From Phymorhynchus buccinoides (lineage: Eukaryota; Mollusca; Gastropoda; Neogastropoda; Raphitomidae), in assembly GCA_017654935.2 (NCBI GenBank), contig CM065682.1, forward strand, positions 35,950,441 through 36,014,440: a stretch of 64,000 nt of DNA, read 5' to 3'. Under the pieces are notes generated by a model. The model was given only the letters and a program-made list of their open reading frames with translations, ran no database searches and had not been told where the DNA came from. This document shows, piece after piece, positions 1-12,423 of the stretch (the first letter of the stretch is position 1; the number at the start of each line of letters is the position of its first letter). A program made the translations under genes and the position numbers.

Positions 1-604
1 TTTTCCACTAAGTAATGAGGGGAAAGAAACATGTTTTTGAGTGCCTTTCAATTTCGTTGATGAAGGTGGGTAGAGGGAGTAGTGAGACTGTGACGTATAC
101 ATTGATGACGTATTTACAAAGGTCAGGAAGAGGACAATTTTTTTTATTGTAACGAAGAGGAACCACAAATGACTTTACTATAGGAGTTTTTTAAATTTTA
201 ATTATAACCCAGTTGTTATTATGGAGGGGGTGGTGAGACTGTGACGCATACATTGGTGACGTATTTACAAAGGTCACCAAGAGGACTTTTTTTTTTATTG
301 TAACCGAGGAGCCAGTCCTGTGGGGAACCAAAAGTAACTTTACTATAGCAGTTTTTTTAAATTATAACCGAGTTGCTACTATCCGAGGTCTATATAGTAA
401 TAAAACAGTAGACCTTTGGCCGGGAACCAGTGCTTTCCTTTACTGTAATCAAAATTTCTTATAACCGAGTTTACTATAAACGGGGAGTACTGTATATATA
501 AAAAAACAACCTCCTTCTGTTTTTACAAAGGCCATCGCCTAGACTATACTTACACGACTGAAAACCATAAGCTAACGAGTAGGCCTAAGGCTCGACCAGC
601 ATAC

Positions 605-730
605 CTTCTCTGTGAGGCTGCTTTCGTCGTCGTAACTGACCCATAGTCTGTTGTTGACGTAATATGGCACCTTCTGTGAATCGAGGAACTTTTTTTGCCC
701 ACCCTCGCCATATTTGAACAGATAACACAA
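605..730 (-). CDS. Chitinase-like exon 7, last one visible
   Basis: 126 nt, phase 0, between tctttcag and gtatgc. Encodes [20 protein letters not shown] and [10 protein letters not shown], the segment before the final barrel strand. The donor is intact, so at least one more exon must lie left of the window. Bases 1-598 hold no candidate for it. Confidence 0.92.
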
Positions 731-3700
731 CTGAAAGATAAAATGAATAACAAACATGTTATATATCAACCAAAACATTCACAAAAAAACAACTACCAGT
801 AGTACAGTAGGCCTCTATAGCTTCTAATCTTACATGGTTATCATTATGGGGTGTGGCAAAGTAAACTTGACCAGAAACCGTCTCAATTAAAGTTTTGACA
901 GAATGAAATACAATAAATAAAATTGACAACAAACACTATATATTATATATCTACATGCAAACGGTTGGAAAACGTAACTGTAACCTTCCAAGATACATGT
1001 TTTAAACTACTATCCACAGTTTGCAACTTGATTGAAACAGAAATGTACAGAAGCTCTCTGATGCAATGTTACATACCAAAAAACTGCCATGGTATTAGAT
1101 GCTTTTGGGAAAAAAAGCTAAATAGAACTCTTAGCTTATTTTCGCACCAGTATTTTAGCCATCAACTCCAAGGCACATTAAGGGGTGCACTCACTTACAC
1201 ATCTGTAACACTAACACACACCAAAAAGTCTTGCGTCGTCTTTGTAAATGTGTAGATTGTTTTTGTTGTACCCTGGCTAAAAGACACCAGGGATCAGCCG
1301 AAGCACTTAAACTCTAGGTACAAATTCATCAGCTAAGGATGAGAACATTGTGTCCGTGGCCGTTTTTTTTTTAATTACCCCGCCATGTAGGCAGCCACAC
1401 TCCGTCTTCGGGGGAGTAAATGTATGGTGTAAGGCAAACCAACCAACATATTAGCTTACCTCATAGTAAGAATAAATGCCACCTTCCTTTGTGAACTTTC
1501 CTGCTGGTCCAGCTCCAGGCTCAGGCAGCGAGGCTCTTGGAGCACCCAGCCCATTGTTGTCTGCGGACTCCAGCAAGAACGAACGTCCGTACGTGGCCAG
1601 ACCGACGTTCAGCTTCTCCTTGGGAGTTCCATGATCGACCCAGTATTTGACTGAATCATTCTGAAAGACAGTGAAATTAACTTGTCTTATGTGTGACAGC
1701 AGGCCTAAATGTCGTTGTTTTTTGGGGTGTGTTTTCTATGTCTCCGATTTATCCCATTCTGTCAGTCTTTATTAATTGTCTTACTTTATTTTGTTCGTCT
1801 GTCTATAGGTATGCTTGTTTTGTCTCAGGCTCTCTTATTTACACAGCCACATACACACGCACAGACAGATACGCACAGACAGATCCACACACACACAACT
1901 CATATGACATACACACATAAACAAATGTACATACACAAACATGTGCATGCAAGCACCCATGCATTTAAATAACCATTGGATGGAACTACAATTAAGGGCA
2001 TACTTTTTTGGTTATTGGTTGTGTGAAAAATAGGTCCATCCACTTTCAGTATGATTAGAGCAGTCGTTCATGCACGTACAGACAGAGAAACGCACAAGTT
2101 TACTCTCGTTCCCATTATGACAGGAAAAACGAAAGTAATGGTAGAGATAGAAGACTAAAAATGGAATGGTACAGTTTAGTCATTTTCTCCAACAGGGTAT
2201 TTATTAAAACTCAAGCTTTCGCAGAACAGGCTGCTTTTTCTAAGAGTATAGCTCTATGGCAAGGCCAAGAATAAAATGCTAACATTCAAACTACAATACA
2301 CAAAACACAAGATCACAAAATTCCAAATTCAATCCTAACTAGGTCACCAGTGAAAAGCAAAAAGCATGCAAAAGATTATCTCTCATTAGTACTACTCAGT
2401 GTTTCTCAATGCTGTCAAAGCTCTCACTGCGTTCTCACTTAAAAGGAAGAAAAGAAAAGAAAGGGAACATTATGGTAGACTAGTTAAAAATGGAATCAGA
2501 CAGCAATGTGAAATCTAAGACGGGCCAAACTGCTGAAAGCTGAACCTTCCCACAAGTACACATAAATAAATGACCTAAGCAGTACATTTTCTATGTCCTA
2601 GCGGTGTGCTTGTTCTAAGCGACTGCAAATATCTTCCATCTCGCTAGACACCATATACTATGCGGTCCCCCTCACCTTCCCCTCCCCCCAACAATACTAG
2701 TTGTAAAGTCGCTTATTATACCCATTACATAGATTTTTTCTAAACGTCAAACGGATAAGTCGACTTCCTGACTTTTGTTTTTTTCCCCTGACTTCCTGAC
2801 TTAAGTCACACCAGTCTTGTTCTATTTTGATCTGTCTCTTTTTGAATGTGTGCGCGCGCGTGCCGTGAATGTGTGTGTGCGTGTGTGCGTGTGTGTGACG
2901 TTTGCAATTATGCTTGACAGTTTTATTGTCGTGTGACGTCAACAATTTCCGGTGGGAGAAAATAGGGACGTTCGCGTATGGTAAAATACCGAGTTTAAGC
3001 CCCCACCCCCACCATCCTTTGCACAGTTTGAGGCCCCAAAAAGGGGGTGGGCTTATACACGGTATTTGCCCTTGTACTCGAAACATAATAATTATTATTT
3101 AATTGTAAAAGGAAAGATACACAGCCTGCTACAGGGTGCTGCGGATTTTGTTTTACCCTAAAGGGCCTGCTACACTACATGTTACATCCCCAATGCCGGT
3201 GAATCCATTCACGCAGGCACACGCGCGCGCACACACACACGCACGCACGCACGCACGCACGCACACACACATCCATCCATAATCATGTCACAGTAGAAAT
3301 GGGAATCCAGTAGGATTCGGAATCCTACTAGTACAAATCGGAATTCTGATTTCTACAATTCCGATTTGTACTGACAGCCAGTAGAAAATGGAATCCAGTA
3401 CACATTAGAATCAATATATTGTTTCAGTTGTAAGAGAAGAAAGACAAAACAAAGGGATTAGGTTGTACTGTCTTTTCTAGTGCTGCAGCCAAATGGATTA
3501 GGTTGTCTTTTCTAGTGCTGCAGCCAAAGGGATTAGGTTGCACTGTCTTTTCTAGTGCTGCAGCCAAAGGGATTAGGTTGCACTGTCTTTTCTAGTGCTG
3601 CAGCCAAAGGGATTAGGTTGCACTGTCTTTTCTAGTGCTGCAGCCAAAGGGATTATGTTCGTCTTTTCTAGTGCTGCAGATAAATGGATTAGGTTGTCTT

Positions 3701-6700
3701 TTCTAGTGCTGCAGCCCAAGGGATTTCACCCTATTACAAGGTATTTCACCCTTTCTATAGTGTTTGCCTCCAAATGGGGGGTGGGCTTATACTACTAGAT
3801 GGGCTAATACTCGGTATTTTATGGTACATAGTTAAAAGATCTTTTCTTTCAGACTCTTTGAGCTTACCATGGCTCAACTCAACACTGATGGCCAGTCATA
3901 GCATAACTTGCATTCTCGCAATTTTGCCATGGAAAAGAGTGCGCATTTTTCATACGTCTGGCAAAATTTCATCCACCTTTAAGAAACGTCTTTACTGTAT
4001 ATGCTCTCTCTCTCTCTATTCCTGGTATAAAAACACCTACCTACCTACCCCCTACACACACGCACGCACGAACACACACACGGATAAGTCGACATTTTTT
4101 TCTGAAAACGTCTATAAAGTCGAGACATCCGACTGACGGATAAGTCGACTGACGCATAACTCGACATAAAATCAATTGCCGCTGGCACGTCGACTTAAGC
4201 GTATTTGACTGTATATAGTTTGCTTTGATAAAACTTTTCTGTGTCCAATGTCTTTATTTGTGAACCTCAGAAACAAAACCAGTTAAAGTTAACTTTGAGT
4301 AATGTTCGTGTTCAAAACAAAAATAATACGGGAGAAAAAGTAAATCAGCACAATTTTTTTAGTGTTTTTTTTAACACGAACATTACTCTCCAGCGCATGC
4401 ATGCGTTGTGCCATTAGATAATAATGCTTAGAATTACTCATGGTGGTGTGCTGCTTTCATTTTTCATATCTATGCCTTAGTTCATTGTGGCCTTATACAT
4501 GGGACCCCAAAATGTGTTAAATGCAAGGAACGTTGTTCCCTACAACACTGTGTGTTCGCATTCTTTCTCATGACCAAAAATTGCAAGATAATTCAGGGAG
4601 GGTGGAGGGAGTTAGAGGGGGGAGGAAGGAGGTGAGCGAACTTTATGAAAATATTCTATGGCGCATCCTTGAGTCTGTAGATATTCTTTGTTTGTTTGCG
4701 AATTTTAAAAGTGAACTATCATCTTTAAAAACATATTTAGAGCTTGCCTCTTTTAAGAATCGTAACCAGCACCAATTAAACCATCAGTTGCAATGCAATT
4801 AAGCGCTCGAACCATGATTGAATAGTATATTCCCTTCCAGCCCATAACCGCTATTCCTCTGAATTATCGAAGCAACTATTTCACCAGTCTTTGTTGCAAT
4901 GGTTGTTTCTTCCCCGGATGCACGCACACACACACGCCGGCACACACACACATACACACACGCGCGTGCGCTTTCCTATTATGAGTGCATTTGTATTTAA
5001 AATTTGTACATTGAAACACACACACACGCGCGCGCGCACACACACACATGCGATCAAAGAAGAGGGCGAAAGAACTGATAGAATTACCAGATTGTTATAA
5101 CGATTATATCCCACTTCACTACTATCGCGATAAAGGGGAGAGTTGTGTCCGGTGATGGGATCGAAAGCTCCGTGGAAATCATACGTCATTATACTGATGA
5201 AGTCCAAGTATCTGAACAAAACACAGATAAAAAAATATTCTGTAATACACATTTGTAAAATTAAAAACCCCAAAAGCATTTGTAGGCAAATGTGAATTTA
5301 AACAGACCGCCAACACCTCCCCCCTCTCTCTTATAATGACAAGCACACTTACTTACACACACTCATACACACGCGCGCAAGCAAATATACCCCCCCCCCC
5401 CCCCCCCCCCCCCGCCACACACACATTATCACCTGAGATTAAAAAATAAGTCCAGGAATCACACAAGGACCTTTCGATGCTTGTTAATGAGAAAAACCAA
5501 ACAGGCTCCAACCCTAGTAGGCCCTAGTCTTTTGTTGACAAAATAATGTTACTATTAATAATAGCATAATACAAATAACAACGTATATCCACCGAGTTTA
5601 AAGCCGAAAACGATGCTTCAATGAAAACATTATACGCCATTTGTCAAATACGTTATTTTACTTAAATCAATGGTGCACAAACTAACGATTCAACGCAACC
5701 TGTAATTATTGCATTCGTTCACAGCACACAACAGGCCGAGTATTAATACTGTAAATGAATAAATAATAACATCGTACACATTAATAACACGTGTCTTGAA
5801 ACGAATATGATGGATCCCACATTCTGCAAATTCAGTAATCATTGTATGACCGACACAGCATGGAACACAGATAGGAAAGTTTGAAAACAGAATTCAAGGC
5901 TTTGAGACAATACTTTTCTGTACCTATTTCTTACTAAAAATGCCTACCTCTGAGCATAGCCATGGAAACGATTTATATCACATTTTGACCAATCAATTCA
6001 ATGGCAAGGATAAGGCAACGTGTAAGGTCAAACATCATTATATGTGCATATTGTTTTTTTTGTATGACCAGTTTCTGATTGACCTTTATCTTTATCACTC
6101 GTTTCTTTTTATTGAACTAAACCAAATAAATATAGCCATGATTTTGTCCATTTTTTAAAAAGCAAGTAACGTTCAATTCTGTTTGAGCTCAGACTTACTG
6201 ATGAATGTCGCTGATTTCATATGCTTTTTCAACTGTTTCCCTGCCTGCACCCATTGCAGAGGTAAGCAGAAGAGGGGTGTTGCCAGTACTTTGGGCATCC
6301 TGGTCATATGCTTGGCGCAGTTCCTGAAATCGTTTTTCATTGTAATTACAATTCAGATCGAACATTTTTGATTACCTTCTGCACTGCAGACAAAAACCAC
6401 CCAGTTACTATCTACGATACAAGATCCAATATGTTAATTTCTTTGTGAAAAAAAAAAGAAATTCTTTCTTATTATAATAATATGTGTCGTTCACATGCTG
6501 TTTATCAAAGTGCATGTATGTGTTTGACCTAACAGGGTGGAGAATTGTGATATGTGCCCATTCTTAACCCAATTTGTTGCACATGGAAATATGATTAACG
6601 CCTTAAAAAACAACTAAAAGGAACAGCAACAATATGAAACAACCCAACCAGAAACAAACAAAAACCCCATCTGAGTCTTAATTGCTCAGACGTTCCAAGG

Positions 6701-9700
6701 TGCTCAATATGTTAATAAAAAAACTTGTTTGACATCTCTCCCAAAAGACTACTCGCTCAAGCCTTCCTAATCGCTGACTGTTAATCAGAAACTAAGCTGT
6801 AGTGATATTCTCACTAAATAAGTTAATGATTAAGTCACTGAAGAATTACGAGTGTAGGCCGTACTACTAGGCTACTACTAGCCTATATAGTGGAAGAGAT
6901 AAAGGCAGAATTGTGCATTTTCAAGTGTCACGAGTTTGTGACATTGTTCTTCTGAACAGACAGAGAAAGGCACAGCCTACTACTCGATCGCAAAGGACCC
7001 CGAGGTCTTTCTCCTTCTTTTCACCTAATCGAGACAACCTACTTGTGAAATCCGTGCAACCCGTGTTAGCTCTGACCTCTCGCGAGACTCCACATTCAAC
7101 TGGCGACTTCATGAGTTTCGACCGGTCAAACGTCACTCCATATTTTTCCTTCAGTTAAGCAACATCGCTTCATCGCTTCATCCTTTCTCCTTTTCATCGT
7201 TCTGTCCACCTACGGCCGCCCAGTGCTGAGGTGTGGTGAGGGCCACGTCCCTGAAGGATCCTGTTATCAATTGTTTATCCTGCACGAGTCCTAGACGTGG
7301 GGATAGCGAAGCTGTAGAGCTTCGGCTGACATCGTTTCTCCTCTTCATCCTCATCTCCATCTTCACCCCTTTTTATTTGGTTCCTCATCGTCCTCCCTTC
7401 CCCGTCATCGTCCCTGGCGTTCACTGGAGTCCTGGAAGAAAGCTGTGGCCGGTCCGGAACCCCTTCCACCTGCTCGCGCTTACCCCGAGCCCTTGGCGAG
7501 ACCAGAGCTGCGACTGTCTTGTGGGGAGGATTCTTCTTCTTCATTCCGCCACTTGGAAGTTTGGTCAGTAGCTGCATAAAATTAGTATTAATCTCGTTAA
7601 AACTCGTACAACAACGCGCGCGTAACAATGTAGAATAGCTAGTTATAGGTTTGCTAACATGTATATTTGTGTGCGTTTTCTTTGGTTCATTTTTCTTATT
7701 CTTTTCTTGATTTTTGCATAAGGGGCTAAGGAACTGACTGGCTGGGTCATGACTTGTCAGTTGGATAGGTTTTTGCCGGTCGTAGAATTTGGTACTTGAA
7801 CTCGGTACATATTTTTGAATCAATGTTTTGGCTCGCCCTTGTGTGTTTAGGCCGTGCAAATCGTTTTTCGGTTCAAAGCGTATTTGAGTTCACAGATTCA
7901 GAATCCTAAATGCGTGCATGCGCGCGCATTATTCCTTGTTGCGGTATATGTTTAGCCTCGCGGCCTATGTTTAGCCTCGCGGCCTATGTTTAGCCTTGCG
8001 GTATATGTTTAGCCTCGCGACCTATGTTTAGCCTCGCGGTCATCGTCCTAGCTTAATTAGGTATTAAGAGACTCTGCGGAGAGCTGGATAACAGAGCGTT
8101 ATTCCAGTCGCGCTTCTAGCTATGCTGATAGGGGCTTTGTAAAGCGTTCATCCCCGTTTCTGTTTTTATTTTTGAAAGAAAGTGTAATTAATGTTTTCAA
8201 GGCTTTTTGACCTTTTGAAGTACATTGTGAATGCCATTTTGGGGAAATACATTCTTTGCCTGTAGTTCGTCCGCCTTCTGGAAGAAATGATAATGGAAAG
8301 GACATATTTTTGGTGGTGAAATTTTATGTGATATTTTCAGAAGAATTTAAGTGTCCATTCTTGTACCTGAAAAGCTGTGAAATTTTCAGAAGAATGTAAT
8401 TGTTAATTTTTGTATTTGAAAGGCTAGAATTTTCTAAATGTATGAAAGCCTTGTTGTTCCAGAAAAAGTGAAACCTTTTAGTTAATCCTTTTTGATGAAA
8501 TATTACCCCTAGACTGAGTCGTGTGAAAAGGATTGTAAAGAAAGTGTTGTTCAGCGTTTTGGGGTTCTTGGAGAGAACCAAGTTTAAAGAGGGTGGGTTT
8601 TTACATCCCTGAAGAGGACTGTTGGGGAATTAGTTTTTGGGTAAACACAAAACTGTTGTTACTCTGGGTGTTCAAAACTAGGTTTTTGTTTTGGTTTTTC
8701 ATACAGTCCTGATCCTGATCCTGAGCCTGATCCTGATCCTGATCCTGAACCTGACCTGACCTGTTGCTGCCTGGTTGACCGCCCGGTCAACCGTTTTTTT
8801 CTCCGTTTCCGGCTGTTGGAGGCCGCCCGCCTTTCTGTCTGGCCCCGGGTTAGGCCCGATCTGTCGGCCTGTCTGTGCGTTCGGGCCAGGCTTCGACGTT
8901 CCTGTTGAGGAGTCTGGGGGCGACCTCTGCCGTCTCTCTTCTTTTGTTTCTGCTGCTGTAGCCTGCCCCAGGAGGGGGAGCAGTTTTTCTACTGACTTTT
9001 GTTTTCCCCTTTGTCTTCTTCTTCGGACGCTCTGCTGTTTTTGTTGGACTACTTTTCTTCGTCTGCCCTTTCGTCGTTTTTCTCTTCAATTTTGTGTTTC
9101 TGCTTACAAACTCTCTTTTAGTTATTCAGTTAAGTTGCCGGCTTTAGTTTATTCTTTGGACAAACTTTTGAATGCCATGTATATTGTGTAGATAATTTGT
9201 TAAACATTGAGTATTGAATTGTGTAAGTGTGTGTGTGTGCTTGCTTATAATAAATAGTCTTGTTTTGTATTGTACTTCTGGTGTGCGCGTGTGCCTTCTC
9301 CTGTGAGTTTGTCTGTCTGGGCGTGCGAGACTCTCCTCGGGGTTCGCGATTTTCCCTCTCCCGATCTCTGATCAGGATCGAGCGGGGGATTTCGTGACAT
9401 CTTGCAACAAGCATGAAATTTGGTATGATGGTATCTTATGGTGTGTTTATCAATTCCTGACGTAGGGACATTTGGAATTTAGCCTTTAACCCTTTCAGTA
9501 CCAAGTGTATTTTTTGGGTGGACAAAAAAATATTAAAAAAATTCTAGTGGTATGCATTTTCATAAAACAAGCATGAAATTTGGCATGATAGGTTCTTATG
9601 GCATGTTTATTGATTTCTGACGGAGGGACATTTTCAATTCAGCCTTTAACCCTTTCAGTGACAAGGACCTTTTGATCGCGAACAGTTATAATTAAAAATA

Positions 9701-11449
9701 ATTCTAGTGTTGGGTATTTTCATGTAATAAGCATGAAATTTGGCATGATAGTTTCTTATGGTGTGTTTATCAATTTCTGACGTAGGGACATTTGCAATTC
9801 AGGCCTTAACCCCTTCAGTGCCAAGCGCATTTTAATCGCAAACAGTTATTTGATTACAAAATATTATAGTGTTGGGCATTTTCATGTAACAAGCATAACA
9901 TTCCCCATGGTGGTTTCTTACGGTGCGTTTATTCATTTCTGACAGAGGGATACCTTCAATTCAGCCCTTAACCCTTTCGATGCCAAATGCATTTTTATAG
10001 CAGAATTTTAATTCAACAAAAAATTATAGTATTGAGCATTTTCATATGACAAGCATGAAATTTGCCATGATCATTTCTTATGGTGTCTTTGTTAAATTCT
10101 GACGTAGGGACATTTGCAATTCAGCCTTTAACCCTTTCAATGCCAAGAACATTTTACTGCAAACAGTAATAAGTAAATAAACTTCTAGTGGTATGCATTT
10201 TCAAGAAACAACCATGGAATTTGGCATGACATTTTCTTATGGTGTGCTTAACAATTTCTGATGTAGGGGCATTTTTTTCCTTCCCCAGTCACACAAAAAT
10301 CGCATGCAAAATAAAAGGCGACGCGCCTGCGACGCGCTCTCCAGACGAGAGCAATCCAACCAGCCTTTAACCCCTTCAGTGCCAAGGGCATTTTGATCGA
10401 GGACAGTTATAATTAAATAAAAATCTAGTGTTGGGTATTTTTATACAATAAGCATGAAATTTGGCATGATAATTTCTTATGGTGTGTTTATCAATTTCTG
10501 ATGCAGTGACAATTGCAATTCAACCTTTAACCCCTTCAGTGCCAAGGGCATATTGATCGTGAAGAGTTATTTTATTAAAGAAAATGTAGAGTTGGGTATT
10601 TTCATGTAACAACCATTACATTTAACATGGTGGTTTCTTATGGTGTGTTTATCCATTTTTGATGTAGAGATATGTTCAATTCAGCCTTTAACCCCTTCGG
10701 TGCCAAAGGCATTTTGATTACGGAACTTTTAATTCAACAAGAAAATCTAGTGTTGCGGATTTTCATATAACAAGCATGACATTTGGCATGATAGTTTCTT
10801 ATGGTGTTTTTGTTGATTTAGGATGTAGGGACATTTTTAATTTAGCATTTAACCCCTTCAGTGCCAGAAGCATTTGGATCACATAGTTACATAATTAAAC
10901 CAAAAAAATGGGAAGGGACCAATGACTGAATGAGGTAAACTAAGCATAACCGTTTCTAAAGATAAGTGAAAAAGCTAAAAACTGTTGAAAGTGACTGATG
11001 TAATTATAATTCACTGTCAGTCTGCACAATACAGCCATAATGAAAACATTTATCTGCCCAAAATGACTTATTTCCCTCTTTAACCCCTCTCCAGTTAGAG
11101 ATATAATGGATGATTGCTTTTTATTGATTACTGGTTAAGACAATGCCTGACATCAATTTGTTATACACCAACCCTTTCAAGTCACTGACACTCCATCAGC
11201 AAGCAAACCCATTTAATAATATTAATTTGCTCCGAAGTCGGAGTGTGGCTGCCCGCGTGGCGGGGTAATCAAAAACGGTCTCACACATAATGTTCTCATC
11301 CCTAGCTGGTGAATTTGTACCGTAATGTTCAAGGGCTTCAGCTGTTAGGATGATCCCTGGAGTCTTTAATTCAGGGTAAAACAACAATAATATTAGTGCG
11401 AGTCACAAAAAAGAGGGGAGGGGGTTTGGTCATTAACGCACATCTCTCT

Positions 11450-11535
<86 letters not shown>

Positions 11536-12378
11536 GACACATACACACAGAGACTCACACACAGACATACACATAGATATACACAGACACACACACACTC
11601 ACACAAGACACAAAAACACACACACGCATACATATACACCCCCCCCCCCCCCCCACCCCACACACACACACACACAGACTGTGAGACACACACACAAGCG
11701 CGCACACTCACAACACACACATACGAGTGCGCACGCGCACATACACACACACACACATTCACTGGCGTAGGAACGGCGGGGGGCAGCTGCCCCCCGGGCT
11801 TCGAGGAGGGGGGGGGGGGCAGACGTATTTCTCTGCCCCCCAAAAATTCATAACAGCAACAAAAACAACACAGAAAGGACACAAGGAAACGAAAGAGTTA
11901 ATGGTCTCAGCCCATTCACTACACATTGCTGTCATGGACTTGGTACTGCATCAAAGATGGATTTGAGGGGGGTAAAGGGGTTCCACACCCTCAGACAAAA
12001 AATGGAAAGAAAAAGAGGAAGATAAATTGTAGTTCCATGCTACAGTTGTTCTCTCACGAGAAGCCTTGATTGCATCTTTTACATTCAAATTATCATCAGC
12101 TTCTGGGAGGCAATCCCCCCAGACCCATCACCCCACCCCAACTGACCACTTGGAACTACCCCCTCCCCTCTTCCATGACTGGCTGATCCCCCCAAACATG
12201 GTTATATTTTTATGCTTATTTATTGTTTCCTTTCAATTTACATCATGTTTTATTTCATTCATTTTGATGTCATTGATTATGATCATGTTTAAAAATAACA
12301 ATGATAAAGTGTTTTTGTAGGATTTACTAAGTCATGTAATTTAACCTATCCATCCATTCACCTTGTCCGTGCGCTTGC

Positions 12379-12423
<45 letters not shown>

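Larger units (their letters stand above)
6926..9399 (+). mobile_element. Putative 2.47-kb solo LTR or LTR-like element
   Basis: It begins TGTCACGA and ends TCGTGACA (perfect 8-bp TG...CA inverted ends). Immediate flanks are TCAAG (6921-6925) and TCTTG (9400-9404); intact satellite units have TCATG at the same place, so a diverged 5-bp target duplication is plausible. AATAAA at 9249 lies 150 bp before the right end, as in an R-U5 region. Internal repeats occur at 7941-8035 (19 bp) and 8708-8762 (6 bp). Ends and position are seen; the LTR interpretation is inferred, and 2.5 kb is long for an LTR. Confidence 0.5.

Noticed and set aside
7275..7859. 194-codon minus-strand ORF, acidic and Arg-rich
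   Set aside because: Lies within the LTR-like element; no recognised domain, and the opposite strand is equally open.
8775..9191. 138-codon plus-strand ORF with many Cys and Phe
   Set aside because: It lies inside the LTR-like element, arises from pyrimidine-rich DNA, and has no domain or splice context.
11396..11882. His/Thr-rich and Cys/Val-rich ORFs over 120 codons
   Set aside because: Translation of (CT)n and (AC)n microsatellite DNA.
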